Shown in pieces: positions 1 through 6,837 of a stretch of DNA of 14,469 bases. The stretch is taken from NCBI GenBank assembly GCA_041639705.1, contig JBEQBT010000062.1, positions 1 to 14,469 on the forward strand. The letters are read 5' to 3'. The first letter of the stretch is position 1. Each line of letters begins with the position of its first letter. The translations under genes and the position numbers were made by a program. Under the pieces are notes generated by a model. That model did not search any database, was not told the DNA's origin, and was given only the letters and a program-made list of their open reading frames with translations. Source of the DNA: JARDZI01 sp041639705. GTDB lineage: Bacteria; Bacillota; Clostridia; Clostridiales; Caloramatoraceae.

Positions 1-109
1 TGATAATGTCACTTGCAACAACATTGTCAGCACCATAGATGTTTCTCATATAAGCAACTAATTCAGAACCTATTTGTCCAAAAGCTCCTGTTACTAAAAT
101 CTTTTTCAT
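1..109 (-). CDS. tdh: L-threonine 3-dehydrogenase, SDR type (5' part of gene only)
   Basis: Only the first 36 codons lie in the window; the gene runs off the left edge. The protein begins MKKILVTGAFGQIGSELV, which is the Rossmann-fold NAD(P)-binding start of the extended SDR (epimerase-like) family with its GxxGxxG fingerprint (GAFGQIG). It continues through YGADNVVASDI, where the acidic residue after the second strand would bind the NAD ribose. This combination is typical of the short, epimerase-like L-threonine 3-dehydrogenases of clostridia, which oxidise threonine to 2-amino-3-oxobutyrate. With so little sequence another NAD-dependent epimerase/dehydratase is possible. The start is set by a good ribosome binding site, AGGAGG (121-116), 6 nt before the ATG. 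A promoter lies about 130 bp upstream. Confidence 0.75.
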   Translation of the reverse strand, partial: MKKILVTGAFGQIGSELVAYMRNIYGADNVVASDII

Positions 110-237
110 GTTATACCTCCTGAAAATCTGCTATTACAGCAAATTTGTATGGAATAAATTTTTTATTAAATATCTTTATTTTTTATAGTATTTTATCCAA
201 ATTATATAAAGATATTTCAATTATTCACACAATGAAT

Positions 238-267
238 ATTATAATCTTTTACCCATCAAGTTTTCAA
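238..267 (-). promoter_or_regulatory. Sigma-A type promoter for the threonine dehydrogenase gene
   Basis: On the minus strand there is TTGAAA (267-262), an 18-bp spacer and TATAAT (243-238). The expected transcription start is near 231, which would give a leader of about 120 nt before the ATG at 109. The leader holds a perfect 12-bp inverted repeat (arms 168-179 and 206-217, 26-nt loop) and a small TGCT/AGCA hairpin just before the ribosome binding site. Neither is followed by a U-run, so neither looks like a terminator. Confidence 0.55.
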
Positions 268-298
268 GTCCTGGTTTTACGTTTTCGACATTTCTTTT

Positions 299-328
299 AA
301 AAAAATCCGGGCATATTACTCCCGGATT
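299..328 (-). terminator. Rho-independent terminator of the HD-GYP gene
   Basis: An 8-bp stem (AATCCGGG 304-311 with CCCGGATT 321-328, 9-nt loop) is followed on the minus strand by a T7 tract (A299-A305 on the plus strand). The TAA stop of the HD-GYP gene (329-327) lies partly inside the upstream arm of the stem. Confidence 0.85.
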
Positions 329-1397
329 AATTTATTACATCAACAATAAATACTGTTAAATCTTCCATAAGATTTAGTTTGTGTTCTGTAGTATTCTGTC
401 CCGAATTCCTGTGTGCAAATATATCTATAACAGGTCTCAAAGGCATTGCCATTTGTATTTCTGAAACTTTGCCAATCTCTCCAGTGCTTAATAATACTGT
501 AGCACCTAAAGGATAAATAGCAACATTCTGAACAAAAATTTTTGTTAAAGTAGGATCTGCAATAACACCATTATTATTAATAATATATTCTGCCGCTTCA
601 TGTGGAAGAATTCTACCCCTATATACACGGTTTGCAGTAAGTGCATCATAAATATCACATATGGTTACAATCCTGGCAAAAAGATTTATATTAGTTCCTT
701 TTAAATGTTCTGGATATCCTGACCCGTCCCAGCGTTCATGATGATGTAGTGCAATATTTGCAGCAGTCATATCCATATTAGAACTGTTTGTTATTATTTC
801 ATACCCATATATTGTATGTTTTTTCATAATATTAAACTCTTCTTCAGTAAGTGGTCCAGGTTTTAAAAGTATTTCCTTTGGAATTTTACCCTTGCCAACA
901 TCATGCAGCATTGCACCTAACCCAAGCCTGTAAAGGTCCTTACTACCAAGGCCTAAATTTTTTCCCATTATAATAGAATATATACATACATCTATAGAAT
1001 GTAAGTATGTATAGTTATCCATATCCCTAATTGACCTTATTCTTAAAAAGGTTTGTGCATTCTGAATAACCTGGTCCACTATGTTTTCAACTACTTCAGC
1101 AATAACCTTAGTATCAATAGCTAGAGTATTTTTCACATTAAGCAAAACATCCTTTATAGCATTAAAAGCCTCCTGATAAATAACATCACTTTCAGTAGTC
1201 TGCATAATGATTGGATCAGTAGCTATAGGATTATCATTATCAATGGAGATTTCCGTAACGCCATATAATTCTAATTTCCTTATAAACTGCTGCTTTAAAA
1301 TTGTACCTTCTGTAAGCAGTAGTTTACCATACTTATCAAATATATTTTTATTGACTTTCATACCTGGCTGTAAGTCTAGTATTTTTACCTTCTCCAT
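327..1397 (-). CDS. HD-GYP domain protein, probable cyclic-di-GMP phosphodiesterase
   Basis: The product is 356 aa and has no predicted membrane segment. Residues about 1-60 resemble the N-terminal region often found before HD-GYP domains in clostridia (MEKVKILDLQPGMKV). Residues about 125-270 are a full HD-GYP domain: H133, the HD pair at 165-166 in LHDVGKGKIP, H194 in KKHTIYGYE, the HHHE run at 218-221, and WDGSGYP (223-229) holding the GYP signature. All expected metal ligands and the GYP motif are present, so hydrolysis of c-di-GMP is likely by family knowledge. About 85 residues follow the domain. The frame stays open upstream to 1505, but the ATG at 1397 is preferred: it follows GGTAGGTGAG at normal spacing and begins the conserved protein, while the upstream part runs through the neighbouring terminator. 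No sensor or receiver domain is fused. The gene is a single unit with its own terminator; no clear promoter was found in the 119 bp upstream. Confidence 0.9.
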   Translation of the reverse strand: MEKVKILDLQPGMKVNKNIFDKYGKLLLTEGTILKQQFIRKLELYGVTEISIDNDNPIATDPIIMQTTESDVIYQEAFNAIKDVLLNVKNTLAIDTKVIAEVVENIVDQVIQNAQTFLRIRSIRDMDNYTYLHSIDVCIYSIIMGKNLGLGSKDLYRLGLGAMLHDVGKGKIPKEILLKPGPLTEEEFNIMKKHTIYGYEIITNSSNMDMTAANIALHHHERWDGSGYPEHLKGTNINLFARIVTICDIYDALTANRVYRGRILPHEAAEYIINNNGVIADPTLTKIFVQNVAIYPLGATVLLSTGEIGKVSEIQMAMPLRPVIDIFAHRNSGQNTTEHKLNLMEDLTVFIVDVIN

Positions 1398-1480
1398 AAT
1401 CTCACCTACCACGTAAGAAATTCTACATAAAACTTCATATTCCTTCTTCCAAAACCACAAACTGCTAAATTCTACATATA

Positions 1481-1506
1481 AAAATGGCACACCTTGGTGT
1501 GCCATT
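1481..1506 (-). terminator. Rho-independent terminator of the alpha-glucan phosphorylase gene
   Basis: A GC-containing stem (AATGGCACACC 1483-1493 with GGTGTGCCATT 1496-1506) lies 10 bp past the stop codon. On the minus strand it is followed by TTTTTATA. The inner CC/GG pairs must open to form the loop. It separates the phosphorylase transcript from the downstream HD-GYP gene. Confidence 0.85.
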
Positions 1507-1516
1507 AAATTTAAGT

Positions 1517-3127
1517 TTAAGCCATATACAGTTTTTCAAAGTATTCTTTTAACATTCTATCAACTGAAAATTCTATCCTGGTCGTTTCTATGCTGTTCTT
1601 CATCATCCCAACCCATTTTTTCCTATTATCATAATAGGTAGGAATTATCTCATTAAGCAGTACATAATATAGGGATTCTAAGTCATGGGCATCCTGCTCC
1701 TCTACATTGGGACTTTCAAACCCATCTCCTATCTGCCACCCATTTATTCCATGCTGGCAAGCCTCTGGCCACCATCCATCAAGTACACTGAAATTTAGAA
1801 CCCCATTCATTGCTGCCTTCATTCCCGATGTTCCACTTGCTTCAAGAGGTCTTCTTGGATTATTAAGCCATATGTCAGAGCCTCTTGTTAGCATTTTTCC
1901 AATTGTCATATCATAGTTTTCAAGGAATACAACAGCACCTGGATACTTTTTAGACATATTCACAAGATTTGTTACAATTGCCTTCCCAGTATCATCAAGG
2001 GGATGTGCCTTTCCTGAGAAAACAATCTGTACCTTTTTATTCTTTAATAGTGGTTCTATTATCTTTTCATCACTAAATATAAAATTACTTCTCTTATATG
2101 GTGCTGCTCTTCTCGAAAATCCTATAAGCAATACATCAGCATCAAGTGTAATACCTGTTCTGTTCTTAATAAATTCAATCAATTCAATCTTATTTTCCAT
2201 ATGTGTTTTCCATAGGGCTTCACCGTCATTTGATGATTTTAACATTCTTTCATCAATCCAGGTTGGAACATGTATTGCATTAGTGATTCCAATTATAGGC
2301 TTTGGATAATCAACATTCTCCCACATTTTATTTGCAGTTTCTGCATGGAGTTTTGCAACAGCATTTGCCTTTTTACAGGTTCTAAGGGCAGCAACTGTCA
2401 TACTAAATGGATTCCCACTTATTTGAATCATCTGATCCATTGTAAGACCATTGAATGCTCCCATATATCTTAATCTTTCAATAGGATGTTCCTCATTTCC
2501 CTGCTTTATAGGAGTATGAGTTGTAAACACCACCTGTTTCCTTGTTGCAGCAAGTGCATTTTCAAAGGACATACCTTCATCCATCTTCTCCCTTATAAGC
2601 TCTATTGCTGCTAGGACTGCATGCCCCTCATTAAAATGGTATACATCTGTTTTGATCCCAAGAGCCCTAAGTGCTCTTACTCCACCAATTCCTAGTACCA
2701 TTTCCTGTGCTATACGTTCTTCTCCAAACCATCCATATAGTTGACCAGTAATCCATGTATCTTCGTTTTCAGGTAGGTCAGTATCCAGAAGGTAAATCGT
2801 GCCATTATTAAATTTTTCAACTTTCCATACCTTACAGGCAACATTTCTCTCACGAATATTTACATTTACCTTTACCCCTGTATCCTCAAGAAAATCATAA
2901 TCATAGTTATGAAAACTGTCATAGGGTTTTGAATCTAATCCAATAATTTGGTCTGAATATCCTTGCTTCCACTTAAGTCCTATTCCAACTAATGGCAGGT
3001 TATTATCCTTTACACCCTTCATATGGTCCCCTGCCAAAATCCCTAGTCCACCTGCATAAATCTTAAAATCCGATTGGAGTCCATATTCCATACAAAAATA
3101 TGCTACACTTGGTAATTGCCTGTTCAT
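1517..3127 (-). CDS. glgP: Alpha-glucan (glycogen/maltodextrin) phosphorylase, short GT35 type
   Basis: This cytoplasmic, PLP-dependent enzyme uses inorganic phosphate to release glucose-1-phosphate from alpha-1,4-glucans. The product is 536 aa, the size of the short alpha-glucan phosphorylase subfamily rather than the roughly 800-aa muscle-type enzymes. Visible marks are the N-terminal YFCMEYGL and GGLGILAGDH segments (about 9-34), HFNEGHA (164-170), FTTHTP (201-206), RRAAPYKR (339-346), and the PLP site EASGTSGMKAAMNG with the likely Schiff-base lysine K437. The start at 3127 is chosen because AGGAGG sits 7 nt upstream. The frame is open to 3172, but no ribosome binding site supports that start and the family starts at MNRQLPSVAYF. 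The gene is transcribed divergently from the maltodextrin transport locus, which suggests it degrades the imported maltodextrin as well as storage glycogen. TATAAT-like hexamers lie on the minus strand around 3175-3195, but no good -35 was seen. Confidence 0.93.
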   Translation of the reverse strand: MNRQLPSVAYFCMEYGLQSDFKIYAGGLGILAGDHMKGVKDNNLPLVGIGLKWKQGYSDQIIGLDSKPYDSFHNYDYDFLEDTGVKVNVNIRERNVACKVWKVEKFNNGTIYLLDTDLPENEDTWITGQLYGWFGEERIAQEMVLGIGGVRALRALGIKTDVYHFNEGHAVLAAIELIREKMDEGMSFENALAATRKQVVFTTHTPIKQGNEEHPIERLRYMGAFNGLTMDQMIQISGNPFSMTVAALRTCKKANAVAKLHAETANKMWENVDYPKPIIGITNAIHVPTWIDERMLKSSNDGEALWKTHMENKIELIEFIKNRTGITLDADVLLIGFSRRAAPYKRSNFIFSDEKIIEPLLKNKKVQIVFSGKAHPLDDTGKAIVTNLVNMSKKYPGAVVFLENYDMTIGKMLTRGSDIWLNNPRRPLEASGTSGMKAAMNGVLNFSVLDGWWPEACQHGINGWQIGDGFESPNVEEQDAHDLESLYYVLLNEIIPTYYDNRKKWVGMMKNSIETTRIEFSVDRMLKEYFEKLYMA

Positions 3128-3295
3128 AAAAAAACCTCCTAAAGCATTAATAATTAATTGACTTTGGTTCATTATATTCCATTATAATATTAATGGTTTT
3201 TATAACATGTTTCTTTTAACTATGATATACTTACTTATAAAATTCAGTTATGTATCACAATTATTTATAAGCTAATTATATTAAAAATAAAATAA

Positions 3296-3315
3296 TTGTG
3301 CAACCGTTTGCACAA
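3296..3315 (+). promoter_or_regulatory. LacI-family operator O1, also a match to the CcpA cre consensus
   Basis: TTGTGCAACC GTTTGCACAA is a 20-bp palindrome in which 9 of 10 positions match between halves, with the central CG typical of LacI-family operators. A second copy of the same core lies at 4478-4497. On the minus strand the inner 14 bp fit the cre pattern TGNAARCGNWWNCA. The site covers the -35 of the regulator gene, so it predicts autoregulation. It is about 170 bp upstream of the phosphorylase start and could also influence that gene. Confidence 0.85.
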
Positions 3316-3336
3316 AAAAACAAAATAATATATAAT
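3308..3336 (+). promoter_or_regulatory. Promoter of the LacI-type regulator gene
   Basis: TTGCAC (3308-3313), a 17-bp spacer and TATAAT (3331-3336) form a good sigma-A promoter. The -35 lies inside operator O1, so a bound repressor would exclude RNA polymerase. The predicted start near 3343 leaves a leader of about 65 nt. The rest of the 3128-3407 gap is AT-rich and holds an exact inverted repeat, CACAATTATTT 3256-3266 with AAATAATTGTG 3290-3300, whose right arm runs into O1. Confidence 0.65.
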
Positions 3337-3407
3337 AAAACATAGATAAACATGAAATAACAAGTATTTCATTATATATTTTGAGCTTTTTAAAAGGAGG
3401 TGTATGT

Positions 3408-4421
3408 ATGAAGGTTACGATAAAAGAAGTGGCAAAGTTAGCTAATGTTTCTCCTTCTACTGTATCAAGAGTTATTTCTGATAACTCAAGAATAAGCTTG
3501 GATACAAAGAAAAAGGTAAACGAGGCAATGAAGGAGCTTGGATATCATCCAAATGCAATTGCCAGAAGCCTTGTAAATAAATCTACTCATACAATTGGTG
3601 TAGTAATGCCAAAGTCAGCCCATTTATCCTTAGCAAACCCCTTTTTTCCTGAGGCCCTAAGGGGAATATCCGCACGTGCTAATAAAAAGGGTTTTTTTGT
3701 TATGCTATCTGTTGAGGATAATGAAATGGACAAACACTCTAATATTGAAAATATAGTACGAGCAGGAGTTGTAGATGGAGTTATTATGCTCTATTACAGG
3801 CTTGGGGATGAAACCTTCAATATGCTTAAGGATAACAAGTTTCCATTTGTTGTTGTAGGTAAGCCCGTTAATGGAAATTCTAACAGGGTTAACTATGTAG
3901 ATAATGACAACATAGGAGCTGCTTATGAGGCAACAACTCACTTAATAAATAAAAACAAAAATCCTATTGGGCTAATAACCGGACCAATGAATTTAACAGT
4001 ATCCCTTGATAGATTAGAAGGATATAAAAGGGCTCTTTCTGATAGGGATATTTCCTATAATTCTGACTTTGTAAAGGAATCTGATTTCTCTCAGGAGGGA
4101 GGTTTTAATGCCATGGTAACCCTTTTAAAAAGTGGAAATTGTCCTAAAGCCATACTAGCTACAGATGATCTTCTAGCACTAGGAGCAATAAATGCTATTA
4201 AAAAAGCAGGGCTTAAAATCCCAAGGGATATATCAATAATAAGCTTTAACAATATTCCAGCTGCTGAGTTTCTTACACCACCACTTACATCAATTGATAT
4301 TAATCCCTTTGAGCTTGGGTATGAAGCAACAGAGCTATTATTTCAATGTCTTGAAAATAGGAAATCAACCTACCAGGCAAGGATAGTTCCAACTAAATTA
4401 ATAGAGCGAGGCTCCTGTTAA
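3408..4421 (+). CDS. malR: LacI-family transcriptional regulator, MalR-like
   Basis: The 337-aa product has the full LacI layout. Residues 4-26 are the helix-turn-helix (TIKEVAKLANVSPSTVSRVI). Residues about 46-57 are the hinge helix (YHPNAIARSLV) with the leucine that normally inserts at the central CpG of the operator. A periplasmic-binding-protein-like effector domain runs from about 62 to the end (IGVVMP, ALRGISARANKKG, TDDLLALGAINA). The ATG at 3408 follows AAAAGGAGGTG with 7 nt spacing; an out-of-frame ATG at 3404 and an upstream TTG at 3381 were set aside. Two nearby palindromes (3296-3315 and 4478-4497) fit its expected site, one at its own promoter and one at the binding-protein promoter. 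From this I infer a local repressor relieved by a maltodextrin-derived effector. The symbol is by analogy, and an activator role is not excluded. No terminator separates it from the transport genes. Confidence 0.88.
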   Translation: MKVTIKEVAKLANVSPSTVSRVISDNSRISLDTKKKVNEAMKELGYHPNAIARSLVNKSTHTIGVVMPKSAHLSLANPFFPEALRGISARANKKGFFVMLSVEDNEMDKHSNIENIVRAGVVDGVIMLYYRLGDETFNMLKDNKFPFVVVGKPVNGNSNRVNYVDNDNIGAAYEATTHLINKNKNPIGLITGPMNLTVSLDRLEGYKRALSDRDISYNSDFVKESDFSQEGGFNAMVTLLKSGNCPKAILATDDLLALGAINAIKKAGLKIPRDISIISFNNIPAAEFLTPPLTSIDINPFELGYEATELLFQCLENRKSTYQARIVPTKLIERGSC

Positions 4422-4439
4422 TTGTAAGTAAAATTTTCA

Positions 4440-4468
4440 TTGACAGGTCATATTTTAGAATATATACT
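4440..4468 (+). promoter_or_regulatory. Strong sigma-A promoter of the maltodextrin transport operon
   Basis: TTGACA (4440-4445, perfect), a 17-bp spacer and TATACT (4463-4468, five of six) lie between the regulator and the binding-protein gene. The predicted start is near 4475, just before the operator at 4478-4497, so a bound repressor would sit over the first transcribed bases. Confidence 0.8.
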
Positions 4469-4477
4469 AAAGTTAAT

Positions 4478-4497
4478 CAGTGCAAACGATTGCACAA
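4478..4497 (+). promoter_or_regulatory. LacI-family operator O2, also a match to the CcpA cre consensus
   Basis: The site reads CAGTGCAAAC GATTGCACAA and shares the GTGCAA..CG..TTGCAC core with O1 at 3296-3315. Its inner 14 bp (4481-4494) fit the cre pattern TGNAARCGNWWNCA on the plus strand. It starts about 10 bp after the -10 element of the transport promoter. It could serve the local regulator, CcpA-type catabolite repression, or both. Confidence 0.85.
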
Positions 4498-4542
4498 TTT
4501 ATTCAAACTAAAAACATGATTTTATTAAGGGGGGGTTTTTAC

Positions 4543-5784
4543 ATGAGTAAAAAAATTGGGAAGGTATTAGGATTAATACTTTCACTAGTACTTGTAGTTG
4601 GAGTGTTTTCAGGATGTGCAAAAAAAGAAGCTGCTCCAGCTCCAGAAGAGCCTAAAAAACCTGTAGTATTAAAGATATGGCATTCCTGGACAGGCGGCGA
4701 GGAAGAAGCATTAAAAGAGGCAACAGCAAAGTACACAGAAAAAAATCCAAATGTAACCTTTGAGTTACTTTACACTCCTAATGATACATTTAAGGATAAG
4801 GTAACTAATTCAATCCAAACTGGCGACGGACCAGACCTGTTCTTCGGAGCACATGACTGGGTAGGACCAATGGCTACAGGTGCACTTATCGATCCTATAG
4901 ATGATTATGTAGCAGATGTAAAAGCAGACTACATTCAAAGTGTTTATGATATAGCTTCATTAAATGGAAAGCATTATGGGTTTCCATTGTCAATGGAAGC
5001 TGTAGTACTTATATACAACAAGGACATGGTCACTAAAGAACCAGCTAATGTAAGTGAAATGATTCAAATTGGTAAGGACAACACAAAGAATGGAAAGTTT
5101 GGACTTGTTGTTGACCTTGGAAACACCTTCTACAACACATATGGTTTCTTAACAAGCTTTGGTGCAAGTGCATTAAAGGGTGATGGAGTTACTCCGAACC
5201 TAGATACTAAGGAATTTGCAGACTACATGAAATTTATGAAGAAACTTATAGTTGAAGATAAAATATTACCAAACCAGCTAGATTACGGTACAGCACAGAG
5301 CTTATTCTTAGAAAAGAAAGCAGCTTTCTGGATTAACGGACCATGGAGCTTCGGTGATATAGATAAGGCAGGAATTAATTGGGGAGCAATGCCATTCCCA
5401 ACTAATGATATAACTGGTAAGGACTCAGCTCCATTCGTAGGTGGAAAGATGGCCTTCCTTCCAAAAACATCAACTCAAAAGGATACAGCAGCAGACTTTG
5501 CTAAGTTCCTTACAGGAGCTGAAATGGGAAAGGTATTCTATGAAAAAGCTGGTACAATCTCAGCTAACAAGAACGTTGTAATGGACAAATGGACTGCTAA
5601 GCTTATAGCTGAAGCAGCAGGAAAGGGAGTTCCAATGCCAGTTGCTCCAGAAATGAACCAGATTTGGCAGCCAGCTAAGGATGCTTTAACTGCTGTTATA
5701 AACGATGGAAAGGATCCAGCAGCAGTAGCAAAGACTGCTAATGATCAGGCAATAGCTGCGATCAACCAAATGAAGGGCAAATAA
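4543..5784 (+). CDS. malE: Maltodextrin ABC transporter, substrate-binding lipoprotein
   Basis: The 413-aa product is an extracellular solute-binding protein of the MalE/MdxE type. It has a lipoprotein signal: KK near the N-terminus, a hydrophobic stretch at about 8-22, and the lipobox FSGC with the lipidated Cys at residue 25. An Ala/Pro/Glu/Lys linker follows. The mature domain begins LKIWHSWTGGEEEALKEA, typical of family 1 solute-binding proteins. GDGPDLFFGAHDWVGP resembles the sugar-binding lobe of maltose-binding proteins, and KLIVEDKILPN and AFWINGPWSF are further family marks. The ATG at 4543 follows AAGGGGGGG (4527-4535) at 7 nt; an upstream in-frame GTG at 4480 lies inside the operator and is rejected. 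It is the first gene of the transport operon under the 4440 promoter and O2, and a terminator-like hairpin follows. Maltodextrin as substrate is inferred from family resemblance and the adjacent phosphorylase; direct evidence is absent. Confidence 0.9.
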   Translation: MSKKIGKVLGLILSLVLVVGVFSGCAKKEAAPAPEEPKKPVVLKIWHSWTGGEEEALKEATAKYTEKNPNVTFELLYTPNDTFKDKVTNSIQTGDGPDLFFGAHDWVGPMATGALIDPIDDYVADVKADYIQSVYDIASLNGKHYGFPLSMEAVVLIYNKDMVTKEPANVSEMIQIGKDNTKNGKFGLVVDLGNTFYNTYGFLTSFGASALKGDGVTPNLDTKEFADYMKFMKKLIVEDKILPNQLDYGTAQSLFLEKKAAFWINGPWSFGDIDKAGINWGAMPFPTNDITGKDSAPFVGGKMAFLPKTSTQKDTAADFAKFLTGAEMGKVFYEKAGTISANKNVVMDKWTAKLIAEAAGKGVPMPVAPEMNQIWQPAKDALTAVINDGKDPAAVAKTANDQAIAAINQMKGK

Positions 5785-5807
5785 TATTTATTAAATTTTA
5801 ATATAGG

Positions 5808-5842
5808 AATTAAGTCTGAGGTAATTCTCAGACTTAATTTTT
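5808..5842 (+). terminator. Intra-operon terminator/attenuator after the binding-protein gene
   Basis: A perfect 13-bp stem (AATTAAGTCTGAG 5808-5820 with CTCAGACTTAATT 5827-5839, 6-nt loop) ends in a T5 tract (5838-5842). It lies 24 bp after the binding-protein stop and 30 bp before the next gene. No separate promoter for the permeases was seen, so it probably ends most transcripts and protects the upstream mRNA end. This would give more binding protein than permease. Confidence 0.75.
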
Positions 5843-5871
5843 AAGAAAAATTGGTAAAGGAAGTGAGAACT

Positions 5872-6837
5872 TTGAATACCATAACACAGAAAAAGCTCAA
5901 TACAAAAAAAGAAAATAATAAGAAGAAAGCTTCCTTAATAAGTAGGATTAAAAAAAATAAAATAGCTTACATATACATTGGTCCAGCTTTGCTTGTAGTT
6001 ATGCTTGTATCTATTTTCCCAATAATATATGGTGTAGGGCTTTCCTTTTTTAATATGAACCTGTATACAATGGGCAGTGGTACCGTTGAATTTGTAGGAC
6101 TTCGAAACTATATAAAAGCCCTAGGGAGTTTAAATTCTCAATTTCTTATAGTGCTTCTAAGAACTCTAGTATGGACAGTTACAAATATATTTTTTCATGT
6201 AACCATAGGTCTTATAATCGCACTTGTGCTTAATAAAAAAGATTTAAAATTCAGGGGAGTATACAGAACCATAATAATACTTCCTTGGGCAATACCACAA
6301 TTTATAACTGCTCTAACATGGAAAATGCTATATAATGACCAGTTTGGTTTCTTCAATTTATTCCTCAAAACACTGGGGCTTAATCCAGTACACTGGCTTT
6401 CAGATGGAAATATAGCTTTAATATCAGTAATTATAGTAAACATATGGCTTGGTTTCCCATTTATGAGCATGGTTGCAACAGGAGCACTTCAGAGTATTTC
6501 AAATGAATACTATGAGGCATCAGATATTGATGGGGCTTCATTTTTTCAAAAGCTGTTCAAAATTACACTGCCTCTATTAAAGCCTGCTATGTTACCCGCA
6601 ATAATATTAGGCACCATATGGACATTTACAAACTTCAATGTAATTTATCTTATTACAGCCGGAGGACCAAACAATGCAACAGAAATAGTTTCTACCTACC
6701 AATTTAATGTACTCACAAGACAGAGTGCATTCTCCCTAGCTGCAACCTATTCAGTAATTGTTTCAATGATATTAATGATAATCACATTTATAAACATGAA
6801 GGTAACAAAGGCATTAAATCAAGAGGGGGTGGAGTAG
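5872..6837 (+). CDS. malF: Maltodextrin ABC transporter, permease MalF type
   Basis: The product is a 321-aa inner-membrane permease. A Lys/Asn-rich N-terminus is followed by six likely membrane segments at about 31-60, 97-120, 129-152, 181-206, 239-262 and 288-309. The cytoplasmic EAA loop lies at 213-238 (EASDIDGA then ITLPLLKP) and would dock the ATPase. WTFTNFNVIYLITAGGP (250-266) is typical of MalF proteins of maltose/maltodextrin systems. The start is a TTG at 5872, preceded by AAAGGAAGTGA, almost the full anti-16S sequence, at 5 nt. An in-frame TTG at 5851 has no ribosome binding site, and an in-frame GTG at 5863 lies within the ribosome binding site. The stop abuts the next start with no gap, which points to translational coupling with the second permease. 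Confidence 0.9.
   Translation: MNTITQKKLNTKKENNKKKASLISRIKKNKIAYIYIGPALLVVMLVSIFPIIYGVGLSFFNMNLYTMGSGTVEFVGLRNYIKALGSLNSQFLIVLLRTLVWTVTNIFFHVTIGLIIALVLNKKDLKFRGVYRTIIILPWAIPQFITALTWKMLYNDQFGFFNLFLKTLGLNPVHWLSDGNIALISVIIVNIWLGFPFMSMVATGALQSISNEYYEASDIDGASFFQKLFKITLPLLKPAMLPAIILGTIWTFTNFNVIYLITAGGPNNATEIVSTYQFNVLTRQSAFSLAATYSVIVSMILMIITFINMKVTKALNQEGVE

Noticed and set aside
1398..1505. An N-terminal extension of the HD-GYP protein by 36 residues.
   Set aside because: It begins inside the phosphorylase terminator and lacks a ribosome binding site, while the ATG at 1397 has a good one and fits the conserved start.
4480..4542. A GTG start for the binding protein, 63 bp upstream of the chosen ATG.
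   Set aside because: It lies inside operator O2 and close to the predicted transcription start, and would place 21 residues before the lipoprotein signal peptide.
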